NCBI RefSeq assembly: GCF_001050375.1
Contig: NZ_KQ130501.1
Span: 1-62,604, forward strand
Length of the DNA stretch: 62,604 nucleotides
Direction of reading: 5' to 3'
Source: Catenovulum maritimum
GTDB lineage: Bacteria > Pseudomonadota > Gammaproteobacteria > Enterobacterales > Alteromonadaceae
Below the pieces are notes generated by a model, which was not told where the DNA came from, did not search any database, and worked only from the letters and a program-made list of their open reading frames with translations. Positions 1 through 9,729 of this stretch are shown one piece after another. The first letter of the stretch is position 1; each line of letters starts with the position of its first letter. A program made the translations under genes and the position numbers.

Positions 1-20
1 CTAAACTAAGCGTGTTTGAT

Positions 21-51
21 AAAAAAAATCCGCTAGCAAGTAGCGGATTTT
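21..51 (-). terminator. Rho-independent terminator of pgi
   Basis: A 10-bp perfect stem (26-35 pairing with 41-50, arms AAATCCGCTA and TAGCGGATTT) closes a 5-base loop. Read on the minus strand it is followed by a run of eight T (complement of 21-28). It lies 35 bases beyond the pgi stop codon, so it fits an intrinsic terminator for pgi. Confidence 0.85.
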
Positions 52-85
52 ATAAAAGATAAAATGAAACTCTGTTCAGTTTATT

Positions 86-1729
86 TTATGCGTTACGATT
101 TCTAAAACGCTCGATTAAAGCATTAGTTGAGCTATCGCCATTTAATTCAATGCTACTGTCTTCAAGTTTAGCAAGTACATCATTACCTAGTACTTTACCT
201 AATTCAACACCCCATTGGTCAAATGAATTTATACCCCAAATGATGCCTTGAACAAAAACTTTATGCTCATACATAGCGATAATTTGACCTAAAGCTTTAG
301 GTGTTAATTTATCTACCAAAATTGTATTAGTTGGCTTGTTACCTTCGAATACTTTTTGCGGCGCTACTTTTTCGATCTCTTCGTCAGTTAAACCTTTACC
401 AGCAAATTCAGCTTTAACTTGCTCTACTGTTTTACCTTGCATTAAAGCTTGAGTTTGACCAAAGCAGTTAGATGCTAACATAGCATGGTGGTTTGACATT
501 TCATGTTGAGAATGAATCGGCATGATGAAATCAGCTGGAATTAATACTGTACCTTGGTGTATTAACTGATGGAATGCGTGTTGGCCATTTGTGCCCTCAC
601 CGCCCCAAATAACAGGACCAGTTGAATAATCTAAATAATCACCCGTTGGTGTAGCTGATTTACCATTTGATTCCATATCTAACTGCTGTACATATGCAGG
701 GAAACCACGTAAGTAATGGTCATATGGTAATAATACATGGCTTTGAGCACCAAAGAAGTTGATATACCAAACACCTAAAACACCTAGTAATGCTGGTACG
801 TTATCTTCTAATGGCGTATTTAAGAAATGTTGGTCCATTTCATAAGCGCCGTCTAATAAGGCTTCAAAGTTATCAAAACCTAATGCAAGTGCAATTGGTA
901 ATCCGATAGCAGACCAAAGTGAATATCGACCGCCAACCCAATCCCACATAGGGAAAATGTTGTCTGCATCCATACCAAAATCAGTAGCAGCTTTTATGTT
1001 TGAAGAAACACACATAAAGTGTTTAGCGATATCTTCAAATTTACCACCGTTTGCTAAGAACCATTCTTTAGCAGTTTCAGTGTTTTTTAATGTTTCTTGC
1101 GTACCAAAAGATTTAGAAGACATTAATACTAATGTGCTTTCAATTGGTAGAGTTGCAAGTACATCATGTATGTGTGAGCCATCAACGTTAGCAACAAAAT
1201 GTACCTTGATACCATCAACACGATAAGGCTTAAGTGCCTCAGTCATGATTTTAGGACCTAGGAATGAACCACCAATACCAATAGCTAAAACGTCAGTGAA
1301 TTTTTTACCAGTGTAACCAGTACGAGTGCCATTATGTACTTCGTTAACAAATGCTTTCATTTTCGCAAGTGTTGCTTGTACTTCAGGCATGACATCAACA
1401 CCATCACATAATACTGGCTTGCCAGATTTATTACGTAATGCTGTGTGTAAAACTGCTCTGTCTTCTGATGTATTAATGCGTGCACCAGCAAACATGCCGT
1501 CACGTTTTTCTTCAACTTTAGCTTCTCTTGCTAAATCAAGTAATAACGCTTTTGTTTCTTCTGTAATACGGTTTTTTGAATAATCTAATTCAATACCACA
1601 TGCAGTAGTCGAAAATTTAGCGAAACGCTCAGCATCTTGAGCGAATAAATCTCGCATATGAAGATTTTTGGTTTCTTCAAAATGAGCTTTCAAAGCTTGA
1701 AAGCTTTTTAATTCTGTAAATAAAGCCAT
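86..1729 (-). CDS. pgi: Glucose-6-phosphate isomerase
   Basis: Cytosolic enzyme interconverting glucose 6-phosphate and fructose 6-phosphate in glycolysis and gluconeogenesis. Both family signatures are visible: [13 protein letters not shown] in the middle and [11 protein letters not shown] near the C terminus, together with GTNGQHAF and the NHH active-site segment. The frame is open to 1759, but I place the start at the ATG at 1729 (547 aa), because the resulting N terminus ([10 protein letters not shown]) aligns in length with E. coli Pgi (549 aa) and a purine-rich AAGAA lies 7 bases upstream. The longer form would begin 2 bases from a hairpin. It lies downstream of tal on the same strand, so the two sugar-phosphate genes may be co-transcribed. 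Identity is certain; only the start is open. Confidence 0.96.
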   Translation of the reverse strand: MALFTELKSFQALKAHFEETKNLHMRDLFAQDAERFAKFSTTACGIELDYSKNRITEETKALLLDLAREAKVEEKRDGMFAGARINTSEDRAVLHTALRNKSGKPVLCDGVDVMPEVQATLAKMKAFVNEVHNGTRTGYTGKKFTDVLAIGIGGSFLGPKIMTEALKPYRVDGIKVHFVANVDGSHIHDVLATLPIESTLVLMSSKSFGTQETLKNTETAKEWFLANGGKFEDIAKHFMCVSSNIKAATDFGMDADNIFPMWDWVGGRYSLWSAIGLPIALALGFDNFEALLDGAYEMDQHFLNTPLEDNVPALLGVLGVWYINFFGAQSHVLLPYDHYLRGFPAYVQQLDMESNGKSATPTGDYLDYSTGPVIWGGEGTNGQHAFHQLIHQGTVLIPADFIMPIHSQHEMSNHHAMLASNCFGQTQALMQGKTVEQVKAEFAGKGLTDEEIEKVAPQKVFEGNKPTNTILVDKLTPKALGQIIAMYEHKVFVQGIIWGINSFDQWGVELGKVLGNDVLAKLEDSSIELNGDSSTNALIERFRNRNA

Positions 1730-1761
1730 AATAAAATTCTTTTCAAATTGCTTAAACAAAT

Positions 1762-1782
1762 AAGGCGGTTTAAAACCGCCTT
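1762..1782 (-). terminator. Hairpin between tal and pgi
   Basis: A 10-bp perfect inverted repeat (AAGGCGGTTT / AAACCGCCTT) with a single-base loop, between the tal stop codon and the pgi start. The T-run after it on the minus strand is weak (ATTTGTTT), so it may be a partial terminator or processing/attenuation site that lowers pgi relative to tal. Function inferred. Confidence 0.5.
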
Positions 1783-1803
1783 ATAAATAATCTTAAATGC
1801 TAA

Positions 1804-2760
1804 TTAGCTTAAACGTGCGCGTAAATCAGCTTCTAATTTATTTTGGTCAACTGCGAAGTTGCGGATACCTTCAGCTAACTTTTCAGTCGCCATAGGATCT
1901 TGGTTATGTTCCCAACGGAACTCTTCTTCAGTCATTCGAGCTGGACGCTCTTTAACTTCACCACTATAAGCTAGTTTAACTGGTAACTCGCCTTCTTGAG
2001 CAGCTAAGTCTTCTAACAAGTTAGGACCAATCGTTAAACGATCACAACCAGCTAATTCAGTAATTTCATCGACGTTACGGAAGCTAGCACCCATAACAAC
2101 TGTTTCATAACCGTGTTGTTTGTAGTAGTTATAAATATTTGTTACTGAAACTACACCTGGGTCTTCAGCTGGTGCATATGAGTCTTTACCTTCTGCTTTC
2201 TTGTACCAATCTAAGATACGGCCAACGAAAGGAGAAATTAAGAAAGCGCCAGCTTCAGCACATGCACGTGCTTGTGCAAATGAGAATAATAAAGTTAGGT
2301 TACAGTTGATGCCTTCTTGCTCTAAGATTTCAGCAGCTTGGATACCTTCCCAAGTTGAAGCAAGTTTAATTAATACGCGCTCGTTGGCGATACCAGCATC
2401 GTTATATAATTTCATTAATTTACGAGCTTTAGCTAATGAACCTTCTTTATCAAAAGATAAACGAGCATCTACTTCTGTAGAGATACGTCCAGGGACGATT
2501 TTTAAGATTTCTAAACCAATGTTTACAGATAATTTATCGCCAGCGTCAATGATTTGTTGTTCTACATCGCTAGATTGAGCTTTAGCCCACTCGATTGCAT
2601 CTTGGATTAGTGGCTCATACTCAGGGATTTGAGCTGCTTTTAATAACAAACTTGGGTTTGTTGTAGCATCTTGAGGTTGAAATTTTTTAATTGCTTCGAT
2701 GTCGCCTGTATCTGCAACAACAGTCGTTAATTTACGGAGGTTTTCCAGCTTAGTAGTCAT
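1804..2760 (-). CDS. tal: Transaldolase B
   Basis: Pentose phosphate pathway enzyme that moves a dihydroxyacetone unit between sedoheptulose 7-phosphate and glyceraldehyde 3-phosphate. It shows signature 1 ([10 protein letters not shown], near residue 31) and the Schiff-base lysine in [11 protein letters not shown] (about residue 131), followed by a near-invariant [11 protein letters not shown] segment. At 318 aa it matches the E. coli TalB family length (317 aa). It is read from the upstream intergenic region at 2761-3091 and precedes pgi. The start ATG at 2760 gives the standard N terminus [10 protein letters not shown]. The name TalB versus TalA cannot be separated with certainty, but the sequence is TalB-like. 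Confidence 0.96.
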   Translation of the reverse strand: MTTKLENLRKLTTVVADTGDIEAIKKFQPQDATTNPSLLLKAAQIPEYEPLIQDAIEWAKAQSSDVEQQIIDAGDKLSVNIGLEILKIVPGRISTEVDARLSFDKEGSLAKARKLMKLYNDAGIANERVLIKLASTWEGIQAAEILEQEGINCNLTLLFSFAQARACAEAGAFLISPFVGRILDWYKKAEGKDSYAPAEDPGVVSVTNIYNYYKQHGYETVVMGASFRNVDEITELAGCDRLTIGPNLLEDLAAQEGELPVKLAYSGEVKERPARMTEEEFRWEHNQDPMATEKLAEGIRNFAVDQNKLEADLRARLS

Positions 2761-3091
2761 GTATAATGATCCTATCGATTTTAAGTTGGTCTATCAAAAA
2801 CTTGGGGGATTTTACTATAGTAAGCATAATTTACTAGCCTTTGTATGATAAATATTCATTACAATGACTATACATATATGCAATACAACTATATCCCTTA
2901 CACTACCCCCAAAAACTTAAGTATATATATTAACAAATTTTGCTTTTTCAAGTTGATTATAAATAAAAAGTTTTGCTTTTTTATGATAAAAATCGTGAAA
3001 TAATTGGCTTTGATTGTTTAAAAATACAACTTTAGTTAATTTTCTGTTAAAGTTTAAGTTATATATATGGTTTAAGGTCACTTGTATAAGT
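2761..3091. promoter_or_regulatory. Divergent intergenic region tal / receiver-TPR gene
   Basis: About 330 bases with no credible gene; it must hold promoters for both flanking genes. An 11-bp direct repeat TTTTGCTTTTT occurs at 2938-2948 and 2971-2981 (33 bp apart, about three helical turns). A 9-bp direct repeat CAAAAACTT occurs at 2795-2803 and 2910-2918, each beside a run of five G or C that together form a 7-bp inverted pair (2802-2808, 2906-2912). I see no clear sigma-70 promoter by eye. Confidence 0.4.
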
Positions 3092-4741
3092 ATGATGTTT
3101 CGCAGCAGTTTTTATGCAAAAAAGAAAGTAATGGTTGTCGATGACTGCGAACCAATACGTTCTGCCGTAAAAGGCATGTTGCAAAAAATTGGCTTTGTAA
3201 CGATTGCTTCAGCAAATAATGGTACACAAGCATTACAAAAAGCAACGGATATGCGGTTTGATTTTATCTTAGCTGACTTCAATTTGGGCGATGGTAAAGA
3301 TGGGTATCAACTATTTGAAGAATTAAAACATAAAAAACTACTCGCTTCGCATTGTTGCTTTTTCATCATTTCAGCTGAAAATCGCCGTCCTCATGTTCAT
3401 GGCTTAGTCGAATTACAACCTGATGATTTCTTATTAAAACCTTTTACTTATAAAGGCCTTGAAAAAAGGTTTGCCCGTTCTTTAGCTAAAAAAGTTGCCT
3501 TAGGTAAAGTCTATGAAGCAATTAATGAAAACCTTCCTGCTGAAGCAATTCAAGCCTGTAATGACGTGATTAAAAATGAAACTCAAAACGCTTTACTTGC
3601 ACTTAGAATGAAAGGCGAACTACTCCTTAGTGAAAAACAACCAGAAAAAGCACTAAAACTCTACAATAATGTATTACAAAAAAGAGAATATAGTTGGGCA
3701 TTGCTTGGTAAAGCAATTTCAACCTTCAAACTAGGGGAACATTTTGAATCAGAAGGATTATTTTTTGAATTACTTGATAGAGATGATACACGGTTAGAAG
3801 CCTATGACTGGTTAGGGCGACTAAACATGGCCCGCCAAGATACAGTAACTGCATTCGAAATGTTGATGGAAGCCGGTAAAATTTCTCCTCGCAATTTATT
3901 TAGACAAAGGGCTATCGCTAATCTAGCTATTGCGAATAATGAAACAGAAGAAGCAGTACGAGCTTATTCTCGAATCCTCAAAAGTAGTCGATACTCGGTC
4001 TTTGACACACCAGAAAATTATTTAAATTTTGCTCGGTGTTTGTTGGATTTATCAAATGAAGGCAACAAATTAGAAATTGCTAAACAAATCAGTAAATGTA
4101 CCGAACTACTTCAAGATATAGACAGACGCTTTTATTCTGATGCAGTTAAAGCCCAAGAACTAGTTATAAAAGCGAGAGTGCAAGTTCTTAAAGGAAATGT
4201 TGATGAAGCAAGAAATAATTTAGAAGAAAGTGAAAAGCATGATTCTCCTTACGATACAGCTGATGATAGATTAGATAAAGCAAAGGCCTATTTTTCTACC
4301 GGCAATTTATCTCGAAGTGAAGAGATTATGGAATCGTTAGAAGGAATTGCAGATAAAGATGATTTAATATCAAGTACCCTAACTGTCTTAATTAATAAAG
4401 AAAAAGAAAGCCATGAGGTTTTAAAAGAAAGGATAAGAGAACTAAATAACGAAGGCTTAGCTATGTATCAAAGTGCCAAATATACACGTTCGGTAGAATG
4501 CTTTGTTGAGGCTTATCAATACATGCCAAGTAACGCTAGTTTAGCTTTAAATCTAGTTCAGGCTATTACTAAAGTTGGTACTTTCTTAACCCAAGGTAGA
4601 AGTCCAAAAGAAATGAAAGACATGTGCAGTAATTGTGTCAGTGTTATTGAACAATCTGATTTAACCGAAAACAATATGCGTCGTTATTTGTCTTTAAAAC
4701 CTGAATTAATGGCGTTACTAAACGCCAAAGATGTAGCTTAA
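3092..4741 (+). CDS. Response regulator with TPR output
   Basis: A cytosolic signalling protein: an N-terminal CheY-like receiver followed by about 400 residues of helical tetratricopeptide-like repeats. Receiver residues are complete: acidic pair D17-D18, phosphoacceptor D62 (ILADFNLG), S94 and K116 (LLKPF). There is no DNA-binding or enzymatic domain, so output is presumably protein binding through the TPR array. The frame is open from a TTG at 3014, but that would add a nonconserved AT-rich leader. I use the ATG at 3092 (549 aa; ATG 3095 is equally possible) because it puts the receiver at the N terminus as usual. No cognate kinase is adjacent, although several lie within 13 kb. Convergent with the membrane protein gene at 4753. 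Confidence 0.85.
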   Translation: MMFRSSFYAKKKVMVVDDCEPIRSAVKGMLQKIGFVTIASANNGTQALQKATDMRFDFILADFNLGDGKDGYQLFEELKHKKLLASHCCFFIISAENRRPHVHGLVELQPDDFLLKPFTYKGLEKRFARSLAKKVALGKVYEAINENLPAEAIQACNDVIKNETQNALLALRMKGELLLSEKQPEKALKLYNNVLQKREYSWALLGKAISTFKLGEHFESEGLFFELLDRDDTRLEAYDWLGRLNMARQDTVTAFEMLMEAGKISPRNLFRQRAIANLAIANNETEEAVRAYSRILKSSRYSVFDTPENYLNFARCLLDLSNEGNKLEIAKQISKCTELLQDIDRRFYSDAVKAQELVIKARVQVLKGNVDEARNNLEESEKHDSPYDTADDRLDKAKAYFSTGNLSRSEEIMESLEGIADKDDLISSTLTVLINKEKESHEVLKERIRELNNEGLAMYQSAKYTRSVECFVEAYQYMPSNASLALNLVQAITKVGTFLTQGRSPKEMKDMCSNCVSVIEQSDLTENNMRRYLSLKPELMALLNAKDVA

Positions 4742-4752
4742 TCGTCTGTCTT

Positions 4753-5190
4753 CTAGATGATTCCGCATGCTTTCAATCCAGTTAAAACCAGTATTGCTAA
4801 GTAACAGAATGCGACTGTTGGTTTGACTGAGTTGATCATATAACTAGTAATTAATTTAACCGTATTTGGTCGATTTTGTTGCCAATTTTGATTAAATTGC
4901 ATACCTGAATTTGAACTACCTTGTTGAATCAAAACTTCGATCTGGACTAAGCGGAGTTCAAACCTGGATTGGAATGTTTTCCAAATACCGTCTAATAACC
5001 AAAATGTTAAGGTTAACCCTGTGACAATTTTATATTCACTCGGATAAACGATTAAAACAAATGAAGCTAAAATAATTGCTGTCATTTTAATTACTAAAGA
5101 AAAGACTTCATATAAGTCATAAGACTTTTGTAATGTCTGCCACTCTGCTCCGAGTGAATCCAATTGGTTCATGTTTGTTTGAGTCTCCAT
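4753..5190 (-). CDS. Small membrane protein of unknown function
   Basis: I do not recognise a named family. The 145-aa product has a hydrophilic N terminus, two hydrophobic segments around residues 33-50 and 54-70, a polar and Gln/Asn-rich stretch around 88-110, and a C-terminal hydrophobic segment around 122-143, so probably three membrane passes. It begins 10 bases after the folM stop on the same strand, so it is likely the last gene of the nudF-to-folM transcript. ATG 5190 has a GAAGTAG close upstream; an internal ATG at 5172 (MNQLDSLG) with an upstream GGAG is an alternative start. Only 11 bases separate it from the convergent receiver-TPR gene. Confidence 0.75.
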   Translation of the reverse strand: METQTNMNQLDSLGAEWQTLQKSYDLYEVFSLVIKMTAIILASFVLIVYPSEYKIVTGLTLTFWLLDGIWKTFQSRFELRLVQIEVLIQQGSSNSGMQFNQNWQQNRPNTVKLITSYMINSVKPTVAFCYLAILVLTGLKACGII

Positions 5191-5200
5191 CTACTTCATT

Positions 5201-5908
5201 TTATAAAATGTGACGTCCACCATCCAATTTAAGTTGGCGGCCTGTCATGTAGCGACTGTTTAAAATAAATAAAATAGCATTGCTGATTTCAGCTTCGCCT
5301 GGCTCAATTCCTAAAACTGATTTTTTTAAGGTTTTAGTTTTATAACTTTCAGTATCATGCTCATTAAATACAATAAGTGAAGGTAAGATCGAATTCACTT
5401 TAATACTAGGTGCTAACAGCTTTGCGAAAGACAAGGTTAAATTATCCATAGCGGCTTTGCTGGCTGAATAAGCAATATGTTTATCACTGCCTTTTTCAAT
5501 TACATAATCAGAGATATGAATAATATCTGCCATATCTAACTTTTTCATTAAATCAGTTAAGGCTAAATTTAGTTGATATGGTGTGTGAAAGTGAATTTGC
5601 ATCATACATTCAGCAATTAAATTATTGCAATTTGTACTTGATTCCCCCTGCCAATCACTCGCATTATGAATTAAACCACGAATAGATTGAATATTCTCGT
5701 TAGCCCATTGGATAAAATTATCAATGCCATCTTGATTCGAAAAATCAGTTTGGATTAAAGTAGCTCCGTTTTGTTTTAGTTCTTCAACACCTAGCCTGTG
5801 GGTTCGGTAAGTGACAACAACTTGATAACCTGCTTTTATTAAATCTAAGGCGACACACAAACCAACCCTTTGTGCCCCACCTGTTATTATGACGACATTT
5901 TCTAACAT
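5201..5908 (-). CDS. folM: Dihydromonapterin reductase FolM (SDR family)
   Basis: Short-chain dehydrogenase that reduces dihydromonapterin (and dihydrofolate weakly) with NADPH, making tetrahydromonapterin. The nucleotide-binding glycine motif TGGAQRVG is at residues 9-16, the NAS segment (IHNAS) near 89 and the catalytic YSASK near 151-155. The block around the catalytic Tyr (EKGSDKHIAYSASKAA) and the following NSILPSLIVFNEHD match E. coli FolM closely and separate it from generic SDRs. Length 235 aa against 240 aa in E. coli. It starts 4 bases after the parE stop, so it is translationally linked to parE and belongs to the same operon. Confidence 0.9.
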   Translation of the reverse strand: MLENVVIITGGAQRVGLCVALDLIKAGYQVVVTYRTHRLGVEELKQNGATLIQTDFSNQDGIDNFIQWANENIQSIRGLIHNASDWQGESSTNCNNLIAECMMQIHFHTPYQLNLALTDLMKKLDMADIIHISDYVIEKGSDKHIAYSASKAAMDNLTLSFAKLLAPSIKVNSILPSLIVFNEHDTESYKTKTLKKSVLGIEPGEAEISNAILFILNSRYMTGRQLKLDGGRHIL

Positions 5909-5912
5909 TTAT

Positions 5913-7823
5913 CTATTCTGCTAATTCAGCTGCGGCTAACGCAGCTTGATCGCCTTTTTCTTCTAACCAAGATTTCCTATCACCGCTTCGTTTCTTAGCT
6001 AATAGCATATCCATTAACTCATTGGTGGTTTCGATTTCATCTATGGTTAATTGCACTAAGCGTCGTGTATTAGGATCCATTGTGGTTTCTCTTAGTTGAA
6101 GAGGATTCATTTCACCTAGACCTTTAAAGCGCTGAACATTGACTTTACCCCGTTTTTTCTCCGCTTCGATTCGATCTAAAATGCCTTTACGTTCGTCATC
6201 GTCCAGCGCATAAAATACTTCTTTCCCAACATCAATTCGATATAGCGGTGGCATAGCAACAAATACATGTCCAGCACTAACCAGTGCTTGGTAATGCTTC
6301 ATAAAGAGTGCACATAACAAAGTTGCTATATGTAAACCATCTGAATCAGCATCGGCAAGGATACAAATTTTGCCGTAACGCAAGCCAGAGAGGTCTTCTG
6401 AATCCGGATCGATGCCGATAGCAACCGAAATATCATGTATCTCTTGCGAAGATAATATTTGGCTAGAATCGACCTCCCAAGTATTTAGGATTTTCCCTCT
6501 CAATGGCATGATTGCTTGGAACTCTCTGTCCCTTGCTTGTTTTGCCGAGCCTCCAGCAGAATCACCCTCGACCAAAAACAACTCGCCTCTGGCTGGATCT
6601 TGTGAAGTACAGTCAGTTAATTTACCGGGCAACGCAGGCCCAGAAGTTACTTTTTTACGAACAACTTTTTTAGCTGCTCGCATTCGCTTTTGCGCGTTTG
6701 AAATAAAACTTTCGACTAATGAGTCGGCAATATTAGTATGTTCGTTTAACCACAAACTAAAAGCATCTTTTACTATGCCAGATACAAATGCAGAGCATTG
6801 CCTTGAAGATAATTTTTCTTTAGTTTGTCCAGCGAATTGAGGATCTTGCATCTTAACCGATAAGATATAACTACATCTGTCCCAAATATCTTCTGGTGTT
6901 AATTTTACGCCTCTTGGTAGCAAATTTCTAAATTCACAAAATTCTCTAACGGCATCTAACAAACCTTGACGTAAACCATTTACATGCGTACCACCTTGGG
7001 CGGTTGGAATAAGATTAACATAGCTTTCAGTGATATTTTCACCGCCTTCAACTAACCAAGTCACCGCCCATTCAGCAGCTTCTGTCTGGCTTGAAAATTC
7101 ACCGACAAATGGGTTTTCTGGCAATGAAGTAAATCCTTCGACGGATTTAACTAAATAATCACGTAAGCCGTCTTGAAAACACCATTTATGAGTTTCATTG
7201 CCGACTTTATCTTGAAATTCTATTTCTAAACCTGGGCATAAAACCGCTTTAGCTTTTAGTACATGGATAAGACGAGAAACTAAAAATTTAGATGTATCAA
7301 AAAAACTAGCATCCGGCCAAAATTGAACCCGCGTACCTGTATTGCGTTTGCCACAAGTACCTGTAATAGTTAGGTCAGAAACTTTTTCTCCGTTTCCAAA
7401 GGCTATTTCATAAACTTGGCCATCGCGTCTGACTGTAATTTCAACTCGAGTTGATAGAGCATTTACTACCGAAATACCAACACCGTGTAAACCGCCTGAA
7501 AATTGATAATTATCATTGGAAAATTTACCACCGGCATGCAATTTAGTCATGATTAGTTCGACACCTGAGACACCTTGCTCGGGGTGAATATCAACAGGCA
7601 TACCTCGCCCATTATCAATAACTTCTAGCGATTGATCTGGATGTAGAATAATTTTAATTTGACTGGCATGCCCTGCCATAGCTTCATCGACAGAGTTATC
7701 TATAACCTCTTGACCTATATGATTTGGTCTTATTGTATCCGTATACATTCCGGGACGGCGACGAACTGGTTCTAACCCACTTAGGACTTCAATCGATTCT
7801 GCGTTATAGGCTTGTTCAGACAT
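5913..7823 (-). CDS. parE: DNA topoisomerase IV subunit B
   Basis: ATPase subunit of topoisomerase IV, which with ParC decatenates daughter chromosomes. Visible domains: GHKL ATPase (about residues 1-220, with RRRPGMYTDT, DNGRGMPVD and GGLHGVGISVVNAL), transducer (about 220-400), and TOPRIM (from about 415, with FLVEGDSAGGSA, PLRGKILN and DADSDGLHI). The 636-aa length is normal (E. coli 630). The DADSDG form is typical of ParE rather than GyrB, as is the lack of the GyrB insertion. parC is not in the window. It sits between yqiA (62 bases upstream) and folM (4 bases downstream), the standard gammaproteobacterial context with folM added. Confidence 0.97.
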   Translation of the reverse strand: MSEQAYNAESIEVLSGLEPVRRRPGMYTDTIRPNHIGQEVIDNSVDEAMAGHASQIKIILHPDQSLEVIDNGRGMPVDIHPEQGVSGVELIMTKLHAGGKFSNDNYQFSGGLHGVGISVVNALSTRVEITVRRDGQVYEIAFGNGEKVSDLTITGTCGKRNTGTRVQFWPDASFFDTSKFLVSRLIHVLKAKAVLCPGLEIEFQDKVGNETHKWCFQDGLRDYLVKSVEGFTSLPENPFVGEFSSQTEAAEWAVTWLVEGGENITESYVNLIPTAQGGTHVNGLRQGLLDAVREFCEFRNLLPRGVKLTPEDIWDRCSYILSVKMQDPQFAGQTKEKLSSRQCSAFVSGIVKDAFSLWLNEHTNIADSLVESFISNAQKRMRAAKKVVRKKVTSGPALPGKLTDCTSQDPARGELFLVEGDSAGGSAKQARDREFQAIMPLRGKILNTWEVDSSQILSSQEIHDISVAIGIDPDSEDLSGLRYGKICILADADSDGLHIATLLCALFMKHYQALVSAGHVFVAMPPLYRIDVGKEVFYALDDDERKGILDRIEAEKKRGKVNVQRFKGLGEMNPLQLRETTMDPNTRRLVQLTIDEIETTNELMDMLLAKKRSGDRKSWLEEKGDQAALAAAELAE

Positions 7824-7885
7824 ATTTTCTTCTTATTTAAATGTTTCTGTTTAATTCACAGGTGTTTTATTAAATTTGACACTAA

Positions 7886-8533
7886 TTAGCAAGTGCTTGA
7901 GTTTAAAAATTTTATTATTTGGGGGAGATAATCTGAATAATGTTCAAATGCATGATTTCCCCCTTCTATTACCTCTAGCTCATTAGCAGCAAATTTTGCT
8001 TCCGCTTCTTTATAATCAAGCGTTTCGTCTTTAGTTTGTAGTAAGGCTAAAATTTTCAATTCAGCAACTGACTCTACTTCAAGTGATTTGATTTTTTGTT
8101 TAAAGTCAGCAGTGACTTCAAATTCATCTTTGGTATATGGATTTTGGTGCCACCCCATATAATCATCAAGTAAAGCATATGGTTTAACAGCTGGATTAAT
8201 TAGGACCGCTGGCTTTGACGTTTGTGCTGCACACCAAGTAGCAAAATAGCCGCCAAGTGAACTGCCGATAAATCCAATTAAACTTGTTCTATATTGTTTC
8301 AACAACACATTGAGTAATTTGACTACTTCATCAGGTCTACTTGGCAATAAAGGCGCGATTATGTCAATATCTGAGTGATGTTCCTTTACATAATTAATCG
8401 TCTCAACCGCTTTAGCTGATTGATTAGAACTTAAAAAGCCATGTAGATATAAAATCGTTTTTTTGCACTGTTCTGTATCTGCTACCTTATCCGTACTCAT
8501 ATTCGAATGCTGTTCTTGATTGATATCTAACAT
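7886..8533 (-). CDS. yqiA: YqiA family esterase
   Basis: Alpha/beta-hydrolase of the YqiA/UPF0227 family, shown in E. coli to have esterase activity on acyl-CoA and nitrophenyl esters; the physiological substrate is unclear. Key parts: LYLHGFLSS oxyanion region, nucleophile elbow GSSLGGYFA, an Asp in KDETLDY, and the C-terminal GGNHAFE carrying the catalytic His. The frame is open to 8563 inside cpdA. I use the ATG at 8533, which overlaps the cpdA stop by one base (TAATG) and implies translational coupling. A later ATG at 8500 (MSTDKV) is also plausible. Position between cpdA and parE supports the name. Confidence 0.9.
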   Translation of the reverse strand: MLDINQEQHSNMSTDKVADTEQCKKTILYLHGFLSSNQSAKAVETINYVKEHHSDIDIIAPLLPSRPDEVVKLLNVLLKQYRTSLIGFIGSSLGGYFATWCAAQTSKPAVLINPAVKPYALLDDYMGWHQNPYTKDEFEVTADFKQKIKSLEVESVAELKILALLQTKDETLDYKEAEAKFAANELEVIEGGNHAFEHYSDYLPQIIKFLNSSTC

Positions 8534-9276
8534 TAAGCTAACCATCTGGGTGCAACTATACATTCCCCTTGTGGGGATAAACTAATTTGATTATAACCAA
8601 ATTTCAAACTCGGTGCTGAATCTGTTTCATGATCAAAAGTGACAGAACTGGCAGGTGACGAAAACCAATTTATCCCATTAATTTGTCCTTGTCTGAAATC
8701 GTGTACATGACCATGTAAAATACCTTTTACTTGTCCAAGTTGCTCCAGACTAGTTAAAAAGTCGTCTGCGTTTTTTAATGGGTAATTATCGATAAAACTA
8801 TTAAATGGCTGAACATGGTGATGTAAAACTGCCAAATTAAAGCCTTTAATCGGATTTGAACGGTTGGTAATTTGATTTATTTGGTTTGAACAAATTAATC
8901 CAGCTCCGCCACCGTCAGGCAAATAACTATTAAACAAAAAAACATTCCAATCACCATCCTGAATTATTTTAGTTGCAACGAAAGGTGATAACTTTTTAAC
9001 CTTATCTATGTATTGCGGTAAATCATGGTTACCTGGGATTAAGTAAAAAGGAATATTCCAGTTAAATAGAGCGATTGCATCTAAAAAGTTTTGATAACTT
9101 GCCCAATCAATATCTTGAACTATATCGCCAGTAAATAGGATCCCATTGTATTTATTTTGATTGGTATTAATTTCAGTTAAGATTTTTACTAAATTTTTAT
9201 ACGGGTTAGCTTGATAAAATAAATCTGATTTATTTTGGCGTAAATGGCAATCAGAAATTTGTATGTAAATCTTCAT
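8533..9276 (-). CDS. cpdA: 3',5'-cyclic-AMP phosphodiesterase CpdA
   Basis: Calcineurin-like metallophosphoesterase that hydrolyses cAMP and so tunes CRP-dependent regulation. All metal-ligand motifs are present in order: ISDCHL (D8, H10), FTGDIVQD (about 50), IPGNHD (about 80), LHHH (about 153) and HGHVHD (about 187). The 247-aa length is slightly below E. coli CpdA (275 aa). It overlaps the upstream yqiB by 4 bases and the downstream yqiA by one, so the three are translated as a coupled unit, as in other gammaproteobacteria. The cyclic-nucleotide specificity rests on family and context, since related phosphoesterases share these motifs. Confidence 0.9.
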   Translation of the reverse strand: MKIYIQISDCHLRQNKSDLFYQANPYKNLVKILTEINTNQNKYNGILFTGDIVQDIDWASYQNFLDAIALFNWNIPFYLIPGNHDLPQYIDKVKKLSPFVATKIIQDGDWNVFLFNSYLPDGGGAGLICSNQINQITNRSNPIKGFNLAVLHHHVQPFNSFIDNYPLKNADDFLTSLEQLGQVKGILHGHVHDFRQGQINGINWFSSPASSVTFDHETDSAPSLKFGYNQISLSPQGECIVAPRWLA

Positions 9277-9722
9277 TCAGAAAAAACTTTTACCGGTGTA
9301 GACATGCCATGCTCTTGACAGAAATTCAGCCAATCATTTAAAAATGCATTAATTTGTAATTTTTCATCTGGTTGATGCATTTGTTTATTAGGGTATAAAT
9401 AACTAGGTTGAATACGACCGATATTTTGACAGCTAATGACTTCTGCCATTTTCGCATCATGATAAACACGTACAATTAAATTTGGTTGGAAAACATCAGG
9501 TAAGCTAGGTGATAGCTGCCTTATTTCAACCAAGTTAGTATAGCGACTCACTTCTAAAATTTTAATTTGAATAATCGATTGCGGTGACGTTTCAAATATG
9601 ACTTTAGCTTGAAGTGGCTCCCATTCTGCGACCAATTGGTTTATTGAGAAATAATTACGCTCGCAGATAGTATTCATTTTAACTAAATCTACATTGTATT
9701 TATTTCGGTTAAATGCTTTCAT
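9273..9722 (-). CDS. yqiB: DUF1249 protein YqiB
   Basis: Conserved protein of unknown biochemical function (DUF1249, YqiB family). Recognised by the segments VRVYHDAKMAEV, YLYPNKQMHQPDEKLQINAF and DWLNFCQEHG, which track E. coli YqiB nearly end to end (149 against 140 aa). No signal peptide, membrane segment or catalytic motif is evident, so it is a soluble cytosolic protein. It starts 7 bases after the nudF stop and overlaps cpdA by 4 bases. Its constant position between nudF and cpdA in gammaproteobacteria is the main functional hint. Confidence 0.9.
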   Translation of the reverse strand: MKAFNRNKYNVDLVKMNTICERNYFSINQLVAEWEPLQAKVIFETSPQSIIQIKILEVSRYTNLVEIRQLSPSLPDVFQPNLIVRVYHDAKMAEVISCQNIGRIQPSYLYPNKQMHQPDEKLQINAFLNDWLNFCQEHGMSTPVKVFSE

Positions 9723-9729
9723 TTACGAC

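Noticed and set aside
957-1583. Open frames on the plus strand inside pgi
   Set aside because: They run antisense to a certain gene, have no recognisable protein features or ribosome site, and are shadows of pgi codon structure.
6412-6840. 142-codon plus-strand open frame inside parE
   Set aside because: Antisense to the TOPRIM/transducer part of a complete parE; composition follows the opposite strand and no family is recognisable.
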